This document shows positions 11,601-21,700 of a stretch of DNA of 64,000 nucleotides, one piece after another. Numbering within the stretch: the stretch's first letter is position 1; the number at the start of each line of letters is the position of its first letter. The translations under genes and the position numbers were made by a program. The notes under the pieces were generated by a model that had not been told where the DNA came from, did no database searches, and worked only from the letters and a program-made list of their open reading frames with translations. The stretch covers positions 1,490,456-1,554,455 of the forward strand of contig NC_136017.1 in the NCBI RefSeq assembly GCF_048128805.1, given 5' to 3'. The stretch comes from Centroberyx gerrardi (taxonomy: Eukaryota; Chordata; Actinopteri; Beryciformes; Berycidae).

Positions 11601-12689
11601 CGGTGTGTTTCTGTGTATTATTAGGGCACGCAGCACTGCAACCCTTTTTTTCCTTCTTTTTCTTCTCCTTCTCCTTTTCCCTCTCCTTCTTCTTCTTCTT
11701 CTTTGCAAAAAGTATCTGCAGTCAAAATTTGGCAGATATGTCAAGATTTACCTAAATTCAATCAATTGCCGCTTGCAGCTATATTTAAAAGTTGAAATTT
11801 TATTGAAATAAGTGCTGCTTGGTGGATTATATACATGCTGAAATGAACAATAGAATGTAAATATTCAGAAAGGGTGTTGAGTCATATTTTAAAGTGTATA
11901 TACCTTCGACGATGAGCAAGGCCACATTAAATTGCCAGATTTTTGAATGCTGTTTGGTGTACAGCTCCCTCCATACAAGAAAGTTGCTTTGGGGCTGAGC
12001 ACAACTGTTCCAAACTGAAGTTTCACTGACACCTGCTGTTGTAATGATGGAACTGAGTGTGAGCCACACAACCTGCCTCACCAGGTGAACACAATCTATG
12101 TGAAAATGCAGCAAGCAAATATATCACTTTTAATGTTAAAATACTGACAGAAATGAACTAAGTGCATGTTTACATACCTGGCACCACTTCAAACATTCTC
12201 AGTATAATTGCATTGCAAATTGTATTATTGCTTTGCATTTGAAAGCAGCCAGCAACATGCAGTTAGAGAGTCTGCAAGTTTATATTGTAAGTTTATCCAA
12301 GGAAATTCTGAATTATGCATTGAATAACGGAAGCATGTCCACTCCAAATATTTAGAAGGCTCTTACCTATGGTCAGAAAAAGTCACTAGATTTGTCGCTA
12401 GTCACTGTTGAGAAATAAAGTCGCTAGGGGGTCTGAAAAGTCGGTAAGTGGGTAACAGTGGTCGTGTGCTAGCTAACCTGAATAACCATATTATCTGAGT
12501 GCAAGTGAACTTGGTCGGTCATCAGTTCATTTGACAAAAACAGCTATAGATTCAATTACCGTTATATTTTGTCTCAAGCGCTCTACAGAAATAAAATTAT
12601 ACAGGCAGTACATTTTTTTAGAGAATGGGTGTGTCAGGGGTGGTGGGTTGGAAATGGAGGTATGTGTTATGGTAAATGTGGGAAAATGG

Positions 12690-13190
12690 TAAACTAGTAA
12701 ATCGAGAGGACCTTGTTCTCCTTCTCATAGGCCTTCAGCTTACTGTGCTGCTTCTGCTTCTCCTTTTTCACCTCCTTTCTCTGTGTTGGAGTCAGGACAT
12801 TAATGACTCTCCTCAGCATGGAAGGCTTCCTGGACCTTTTTCTTCCAACTCTTTTTTTTTATCATCCTCTCCAGAGCTGCCCATCTGTACCTCTACGCCG
12901 TTGTATTTGACCTGTTGGTGGAGAGCCTCCTCCTCCGTCTCACAGGCCTTGAGCTGCATGTCCTGCTCCAAGGTGTTTTTTTCCTGGAGCATTTTGTTGT
13001 GCTCCTCCATTTTTTGACCTTAGTAGTGCCTTCTCTACCTCATGGGCCTCGAACTTCATGGTCTGCTCCTTGGCGCCTAAGGCCTCTCTCTGCAGAGCGA
13101 GTCCTTCAGCTCCTTAACTTCTTGGCAGAGGGCCACCTCGTCTTGTCGGAGGACCTTGTTGACACTGTTTCTCAGGGCAATTTTTTGAAG
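12690..13190 (-). pseudogene. Decayed coiled-coil coding sequence
   Basis: Read on the minus strand, shifting frame several times, this encodes charged helical peptide: VNKVLRQDEVALCQEVKELK, then EALGAKEQTMKFEAHEVEKA in another frame, then MEEHNKMLQEKNTLEQDMQL, then KKKELEEK, then SKLKAYEKENKVL. LKACE and LKAYE recur, as in a long coiled-coil protein. Frame changes near 13085, 13010 and 12835, with stops between the pieces, indicate a broken copy, perhaps a retropseudogene. I cannot name the parent gene. The + strand open frames here are hydrophobic mirror readings of Glu/Lys-rich sequence. Confidence 0.5.
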
Positions 13191-13458
13191 AGAACAGCTA
13201 CACCACCTGAACAGGCAACTGTTTGTGAAACTATCCACACCAGTGATTGCAATTTTACCGTGTTTACCTCAAAAACTGTATGGTTTACTTTCCAGTTTAA
13301 TAATGAGTTATTATGTTAAGCACTGAGAGTTGGTGTATCAGTGCAAACAACAAAAAGCTGTACCTGAACTGTGATTTAATGTTATTTTATGTTAATGTTA
13401 ACTCCTTATCTGAGTGTTGGGTAGTTTTACACACCTGAAATAAGTAAAAAATGTCGAG

Positions 13459-14330
13459 TTAAAGGGATAGTTCGGTATTTTGAACCCTGCGCCCAAATAA
13501 TGTTTTCCATCATGATCCCTAGAAACCATAACTTCGCTAGCCGCCTGCTCCGCCCGTCCAGTAACACCGGGCTGCCCCTCCCACTCTACTGCAATGGAAA
13601 CCTAGGGGCATACACGACAGTCTTTGAAAACTAAGATAAACGTTGTTTTGCAAAACATGACACTCACAGTGTAATCATACCTGTGTCAGTATGTTATCCT
13701 GAAAAAATAGTTTCTCTCTTTCTGTCAGCAGTTATGTTTGGAGACAATAGAATTCTTCTGGCTCTCGTTTTTGCTGCATTCGTGAAGAGGCATGTGTCTG
13801 GCAGGCTTTACACGTGGATTTGTTTACAAAGCTGTAACTGGCTAGCTAGAAGTCCGTGTTTGCATCTGTTTACCCTGCAATAGCTTAGAGTTTGCTACAG
13901 ATACTCAGCTCCTCTCATCTACGTGTATCGTGGACACTTGATATAAAAACGGGCTGCACCGCCAACATCAAGCCCGAACGCCCCGGGGTAAATAACAAGC
14001 ACGTCCATTCAAATTCTCCCGGAAAAACAGAGAACGTAATTGACGTTACTTATGTCAAATGCGCGAGCATGTGCAGAAAGAGGCGAGATAGTCCAACCAA
14101 AGAAAGTAATCAGAATGAGTGTTTACATGACGACATTTTACGTGTGTTAAGTCTCGTGATTGGCACAGCACCGCGTATGGTCAGCTGTCATCATAACATT
14201 TATTTAGCTTCATATGTTTTTGCCAGATTTAAAGATAAGAGTCATTTCAGGTCAAGATTCACACTTTCAGACAGATGTTTGATGGTTTGATTAGATGGCA
14301 TTTTACCAAACTTATCCCATGTCATAACTC
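13459..14330. mobile_element. Terminus of a TTAA-target DNA transposon or MITE
   Basis: TTAA at 13459-13462 is followed by AGGGATAGTTCGGTATTTTG, which closely resembles the terminus of the TTAA-flanked THAP element at 22014 (AGGGTAACTTCAGTATTTTT). The opposite terminus was not found, so the right boundary given is only where the unusual composition fades. Confidence 0.35.
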
Positions 14331-14399
14331 AATCCTAAAACATCATAACTCAAAATACAAGTCTTCATTTTCTTGTGTGACCCAATCTACCCAGGCCTA

Positions 14400-14415
14400 A
14401 ATTATTACTACTACC

Positions 14416-14480
<65 letters not shown>

Positions 14481-14510
14481 TAATAATAATAATGGTAATA
14501 GCAGCAACAA
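14400..14510 (+). repeat. Trinucleotide microsatellite (ACT)n/(AAT)n
   Basis: Consecutive ACT/ACC triplets pass into AAT/AAC triplets over about 110 bp. Simple repeat with no coding signal. Confidence 0.8.
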
Positions 14511-14519
14511 CAACATCTG

Positions 14520-15468
14520 CACATAAAACAACTTTTATTGGCGCAATGAAAAAAAAAACCCGGACATTTTGGCCCTTGGCTTGGCATGCTTGACATAATT
14601 TGGCCCTTGGGGAAAACTAATTGGGGAACCCTATTCTATAGAGTACAACAGGTGGTGACATCATCTGACACCAAAGACCAGCCAATAGCAGATGGACAGT
14701 GCTGGCCCAGCCCTGGCAGTGTTAGTGCCTTGCTCGACCCATCGAGCTACACAGGGATCAGTGGCCGTGGTTTTTGATTGACATTTAGGTATCAGAGCGG
14801 AAGGAACAAAAATTACTTTAGTTTACTTAGTTTGGATTTGATATTGTAAATGACAAGCAATATAATTAATGGGACTGAATGGCATCTACAAGGTAAGAAA
14901 CCCCAATCTCATAACGGCGCGTAAACATCAACGGGCCAGTCTGGAAAATGAGGCTAACTTTCACCAACACCTGAGGAATCCTTACTAAGTTAGATGGATC
15001 TGGGTGGGGGCCCAGTGTGATGTCTTATCAGGGGCCCCAGTATTTCTACCAGCACCCCTGGGTTTAGAAATACTACTAACTGGACCTTAGCAGAGTAACA
15101 CTTTGCCCACAGTGAACGACAGTAATTTTTAGGCCAGATAGTACTGCCATTCACAATGCTTGAAAATGAGCCAAGGGAGCAACAATAAATGAGAAATAAG
15201 AATGTGTATTTCTATTTAAAAGCCATTATTATAACTTATGTTGTTATTACTAACCTATAGTCAACCTATTTTGCAGTAGTCCACTGTTTTAATGTTTACC
15301 ATCTTCATAGGCTTGATATTATTTTGTGTTTTCTGCCTTTTGATTTATTTATTTATTTTTTTAATCTGCCTTTACAAAAAACATAATATATGAAATATGA
15401 CAATTCCCCATAGTCAAATTGCCAAAATGACAGCTGACCACAGTGTCATAATGCAGATATTCCCCCCC

Positions 15469-15470
<2 letters not shown>
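14520..15470. other. Intergenic, repeat debris before the NLR cluster
   Basis: No exon is seen. About 14680-14770 (GGCAGTGTTAGTGCCTTGCT and a CGAGCTACACAGGGATC tail) looks like a SINE fragment. Confidence 0.35.
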
Positions 15471-15519
<49 letters not shown>

Positions 15520-15527
15520 CGCTCTGA

Positions 15528-15544
15528 TTTACTTTCACTTTCAC
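15528..15544 (-). promoter_or_regulatory. ISRE/IRF-like site upstream of NLR gene A
   Basis: TTTACTTTCACTTTCAC, read on the minus strand, contains GAAAGTGAAA, the GAAANNGAAA core of interferon-stimulated response elements. It directly follows a (CT)n tract, and the same site follows the same tract upstream of genes B and C. Its function is inferred. Confidence 0.45.
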
Positions 15545-15999
15545 AAGGGTGTGTCGCAGATTATTCTCAGCATCAAAACGTATTGTAACCAGCGGTATAC
15601 AGTGTATTTTACTGACTCTATCCCAGCAGATAGCTCATTTAGAGTAGAAAAAGAGGAAATCTACAACTCAGCTGTTAAAGGTTTGTCTGTCTGCTGAAGC
15701 CTTCCCGTTTTGACTAGCGGCCAAGTGGCAAGCGGCTAGCGGCAAGCATCTTCCAAGGTAACATTATTGTTTCATGAATACACCAGCTGACATTGTAGGC
15801 TCGCACCTGCTGCTTGCATTCATAGTGCCATAATATCCAACATTTGTTCTCTTTGTGACCATAGAGAACATTGTTTTATTTGTGACTTTTTAGTGGAAGC
15901 CTGATAAACTCTAGTTAGGTTGTAATCTCAATTCATTGCATTGGTGAAATATGCAGGAAGTGTCAGAACTAGTGTGAAAGCTCAGATACATGTTGTGTT

Positions 16000-16051
16000 T
16001 CTGTTCTGTTCTGTTCTGTTCTGTTCTGTTCTGTTCTGTTCTGTTCTGTTG
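16000..16051 (+). repeat. Pentanucleotide microsatellite (TTCTG)n
   Basis: About ten perfect copies of a TTCTG unit. It is not seen in units B or C. Confidence 0.85.
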
Positions 16052-16831
16052 TAAGGGACCACAATGGAAATAAGCCTTAAGGCTTTTTTGTGCTATCACA
16101 ACAGTTTCTATTATTTTATGGCACTCACTGCTTGAGTGTCTTTTTCTTTGCAGAGCCGTAATTTTATGAAATTGTCAAATATTCATTAATTTATTCATAC
16201 TGTTAATACACTGTGTACAAAACACTACAACCTTTTGCGTATTTAAAGTTTCAGTCATCCCCAAGGCTTAAAAATCTTTCTCTCTAAAACATGGGCAGTT
16301 AATTTGTTGGAAAGAACAGGTCTTCCTAGCATTTTGTACATGCATTCATTCAGCTGATGGTTCAATACACAATACTGGGTTCACGGTTTGATATTATAAG
16401 CCTGAAAAGTAAAAAACAGTAAAGCATACAGTACATATGCGCAACCAGGGAAATTTCTTTCTAGATAAGTAGTTTAAAGAGAAACAACTCAGACCTCTAA
16501 AACTATATTTAGGACTCAATCTTCATTTAAACATTAAGACCAATCTCATCTCCAAATAAGCCTGAAGAGTTGACATTGACATTCTGAATGATGTTTCTTA
16601 GATAATAGACAGCAGAAATCGTTTTGTTTTTTTTAACTCCACGATGTATATGTATAATTCACAGGTCACAAACCTTCATTTCATTCCTAACATTCATATT
16701 TGGCATTGTCATACTGTCATGAGTGAGCACAACACCAGAAGTGATATATCCTGTAATGGAAACCTTGTTGTAATGAATCAGTCCAGCTAACAACATGTTG
16801 GGTGTGTTTGTGTAAAGGTGTTCGCTCTACT

Positions 16832-18733
16832 ATGAGTCAGTCTGAGGAGAGAGAGGAGGGGCTCCCTCCCTCTAAAACCACTCTGTCTGGGGAACATGAC
16901 AGCCGGACCAAAGCTAAGAGGTAAGATGAGGATCTCTAACTGTCCATGACTGTTCTCCATCTCAGAGCTCAGCAGTGAAATCATTACAGCATCATTATTC
17001 AGAGTAAAAGCTCTGTCTCTGTTGTGTTGAAGCCCAGTCCAGCAGGAGAGACCAGACTCCCCTGAACCCAGCTGTGTGTCCATGAAGAGTGACCGGTCTA
17101 TGGATCCTCCTATTAAATTTAAAGATAAACATCCTTCTGAAAATATGTAAGTCATTATTTTAGTATGTTAGCATTACTAAGAAAGTAAAATTGTCTTCTT
17201 CATAAGGACACACATACCTTCACTGTGTTCATAATGTTTCTATCAGGATCCAGCAGGAGAGACCAGACTCCCCTGAACCCAGCTGTGTATCCATGAAGAG
17301 TGGCCACTCTATGGATCCTCCTATTTATTTTAAAAGAAAACATTCTGACAAAAAAAAAAAGAAGAAAAAAAAAAGACAATCTTCTGAAACAAAGTAAGTC
17401 AAGATAATGTTACTATATAATGTTAGCATTAACAAAGCTTTTAAAAGATGTAACATTGGTCTTGTTTTTTAACCATTTCTGTGTGAGAAAGTTTGGAAGC
17501 TACTATAGAAGCTGTTGAGGAAGGGGAGAACGTTACTCATTCACTCTCCTCTCACAGATTTTCTATCTGGTTCTGGGATTTTAACTGGTGACCTTCTGCT
17601 CAAAATCCTGATTTTCTTGAGGTTAAAATACCCTTCTTTTGTCAATCCTGTGTTCCTATCAGGATCCAGCAGGAGAGACCAGACTATCCTGAGCCCAGCT
17701 GTGTGTCCATGAAGAGTGACTGGTCTATGGATCGCCCGATTTATTTTAAAAGACAACATTCTTCTAAAACAACGCAAGTCAACATAATGTTAATATTTAA
17801 TTTTAGCATTAATAAAGAATTTTAAAGATGTAACATTGCTCTTGCTTTTTAACCTTTTTCATGTAGAGAAAGTTTGGCAGCTACAATAGAAGCTGTTGAG
17901 GAACGGGGGGAGAATGTTTCTCATTCACTCTCCTGTCACAGATTTTCTATCTGGTTCTGGGATTTGACCTGGTGACCTTCTGGTCAAAATCCCGGCCCTT
18001 CATACAAATTTTAAATTGTAAAATTGTTTTCTTCATAAGGACACAGATATCTTCACTGTGCTCATAATATGTTTCTATCCAACCTGATCTCACACAAATA
18101 CGTGAGATGAACACATTTCCCAAACCTTAGCCAAGTTGTATTACTTGCCTAAAGTTGACCTTTAGCCAACCTGTAGGTAAAAATGGTCTGTCGAATTTGT
18201 GCTGTTGAGGGAAAATATTTACTGAATTTGCAGGCTCATAAACCACACTGTTTGTGTTGCTGGCCAGTTGCCTGGGATTTGTTTAGAACAGTGCAAAATA
18301 GCTGACTGCATAAGGCATAGAGTATTAATGTATGCGTTTGAATTTGGTATAGCCTAATAATAAGAGGTATTATTTATGAATTTATTTTGACAGTAAGGGT
18401 TAGGGTAAAAGGAAATGCCTCTAATGGTTTTGATGTGGAGCGCAGAGTTTAAGTTTGATAGCGGTCTGTCTGCTGTAGGATCTCACCTTCACGGCTCCTG
18501 CAAAGAGATTCTTGAAATCTCACGACTAGATGAACGACACATTTCATACTACTTGAGTTCTGAGTATTTTCTAGAAAGCTTCGTGAAATAAACAAATGTC
18601 TTGAAGAATGGCTTCAAGATATACACAGCAGTACGACCTGCTTTGGGAAAGACACTCCAGAGCAACATTTACAGTGGAGTTCACCTTGTGTTTCTGCCAG
18701 GATTCATCATGACAGAACACAACACCTTTAACA

Positions 18734-18778
<45 letters not shown>

Positions 18779-21700
18779 CCACAGAGTTCACCAGCAAAGG
18801 AAAGAGGTTCCCAGTGGTCAGTCTGCTCAGGAGCATCAAACAGACCTGGACTCCATATTTATGGTGTGTAAATGTACAACAACACCTTTTACTTCAGCTA
18901 CAAAGAAAATGCAAATCAACCATTCTGGTCATTATAGTCTCCATGCTGCACTCTTTAGACCAGTGGGCTTTCAAACCATGCAAGATGGATTTGATGTTGG
19001 GTTCCACGATTTTAATACATGAAACTTTAATTTATATAATATTCTGTTCCAGCTTCTTGAGGACAACATTGTCACTTTTGTGAAGAACGAGCTGAAAAGG
19101 GTCCAGAGGGTTCTGAGTCCAGATTACCCAGAATGCTCAGAGAGTCAGAGGGAGGATGAGGAGGTGGTGGACGGTGAGGAGGAAGAGCAGAGGAGGAGCA
19201 GCAGAGAGGCTTTTCTGAAGATCACTGTACACTTCCTGAGGAGAATGAAGCAGGAGGAGCTGGCTGACTTTCTGCAGAGCAGTAAGAGGCTTTTAACAGG
19301 TTTAACATGATGGAAAGGGGAAATGGTGGGAAATGAAAGATGTTTACATTTCCAAACTCTGCTCTAAATATGCTGTACACATCTGCATCAGATCTATACA
19401 ATTATGCACACAATCATATATTCAGCTCATCAGTTTGTCCACTACTGATGAGCTGAATATATATTGTGGAGTGGAAAAATATATACATCCACCCTGAAAT
19501 CCACTCATTGATTTCATTTGTTGTTTGTTAATTCAGAAACTCTTGCTGCAGAGTGCCAACATGAACTCAAATCTGATCTGAAGGAGAAGTTTCAGTGTTT
19601 GTTTGAGGGGATTGCTAAAGCAGGAAACCCAACACTTCTGAATCAGATCTACACAGAGCTTCACATTACAGAGGGAGGGAGTGGAGAGGTCAATGATGAA
19701 CATGAGGTCAGACAGATTGAAAAAGCATCCAGGAAACCAGTGAGACCAGAAACAACAATCAAATGTGAAGACATCTTTAAACCCTTACCTGGAAGAGATA
19801 AACCAATCAGAACAGTGATGACAAAGGGAGTGGCTGGCATTGGGAAAACAGTCTTAACACAGAAGTTCACTCTGGACTGGGCTGAAGACAAAGCCAACCA
19901 GGATATACAGTTCACATTTCCGTTCACTTTCCGAGAGCTGAATCTGCTGAAAGAGAAAAAGTACAGCTTGGTGAAACTTCTTCATCACTTCTTTACTGAG
20001 ACCAGAGAAGCAGGAATCTGCAGGTTTGACAAGTTCCAGGTTGTGTTCATCTTTGACGGTCTGGATGAGTGTCGACTTCCTCTAGACTTCCAGAACAACG
20101 AGATCCTGACTGATGTTACAGAGTCGACCTCAGTGGATGTGCTGCTGACAAACCTCATCAAGGGGAAACTGCTTCCCTCTGCTCGCCTCTGGATAACCAC
20201 ACGACCTGCAGCAGCCAATCAGATCCCTCCTGAGTGTGTTGACATGGTGACAGAGGTGAGAGGCTTCACTGACCCACAGAAGGAGGAGTACTTCAGGAAG
20301 AGATTCAGAGATGAGGAGCAGGCCAGCAGAATCATCTCCCACATCAAGACTTCACGAAGCCTCCACATCATGTGCCACATCCCAGTCTTCTGCTGGATCA
20401 CTGCTACAGTTCTGGACCATGTGTTGAAAACCAGTGAGAGAGGAGACCTGCCCAAGACCCTGACTGAGATGTACATCCACTTCCTGGTGGTTCAGTCCAA
20501 AGTGGGGAACGTCAAGTATCATGGGAGAGCTGAGACAGAGCCACACTGGACTGCAGAGACCAGGAAGATGATTCTCTCTCTGGGAAAACTGGCTTTTGAG
20601 CAGCTGGAGAAAGGCAACCTGATCTTCTATGAAGCCGACCTGACAGAGTGTGGCATTGATATCAGAGCAGCCTCAGTGTACTCAGGAGTGTTCACACAGA
20701 TCTTTAAAGAGGAGTGTGGGCTGTACCAGGACAAGGTCTTCTGCTTTGTCCATCTGAGCATGCAGGAGTTTCTGGCTGCTGTTTATGTCATCGTCTCATT
20801 CATCGACTCTGGTGTCAATCTGCTGTCAGAAACTCAATCAACCTCCACACCATCTAAACCAAGAGACAAATCTCAGGTAAATCAGCTCTACCAGAGTGCT
20901 GTGGACAAGGCCTTACAGAGTCCAAATGGACACCTGGACTTGTTCCTCCACTTCCTCCTGGGTCTTTCACTCCAGACCAATCAGACTCTCCTACGAGGCC
21001 TGCTGACACAGACAGGAAGTAGCTCACAGACCAATCAGAAAACAGTCCAGTACATCAAGAAGAAGATCAGGGAGAATCTCTCTGCAGAGAGAAGCATCAA
21101 TCTGTTCCACTGTCTGAATGAGCTGAATGACCGTTCTCTAGTGAAGGAGATCCAACAGTATCTGAGATCAGGAAGTCTCTCCACAGACGAACTCTCCCCT
21201 GCTCAGTGGTCGGCTCTGGTCTTCATCTTACTGTCATCAGAAGAGAAGCTGGACGTGTTTGACCTGAAGAAATACTCTGCTTCAGAGGAGGCTCTTCTGA
21301 GGCTGCTGCCAGTGATCAAAGCCTCCAATAAATCTTTGTAAGTGCATAGAAAACTGGATACATTCAGTATATCACACCTAATATTCAAACAGAGGAAAAG
21401 AAAACATATTTTCAAAGTTCTTGTTTGTCTTTATCACTAATTCTCCTTCAGGCTGAGTGTCTGTAATCTGTCAGAGAGAAGCTGTGAAGCTCTGGCCTCA
21501 GTTCTCAGCTCCCAGTCCTCTAGTCTGAGAGAGCTGGACCTGAGTAACAACGACCTGCAGGATTCAGGAGTGAAGCTGCTCTCTGTTGGACTGGAGAGTC
21601 CACACTGTAGACTGGAAACTCTCAAGTGAGATCCATTTATCGTTTTTCTTGATTGATTTGACATATTTCTCCAAACTAAGGTCTGCACTCTCAAAAGTCT

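Noticed and set aside
18601-19083. Open frame running through (TG)n as CVCVCV and into the NLR exon
   Set aside because: It uses the intronic microsatellite and the wrong frame of exon 5; the correct phase is fixed by neighbouring exons.
19661-20546. Minus-strand open frames inside the NACHT exons (also at 35.9-36.8 kb and 53.4-54.3 kb)
   Set aside because: They mirror the conserved sense exon, recur in every paralogue for that reason, and show no protein family features.
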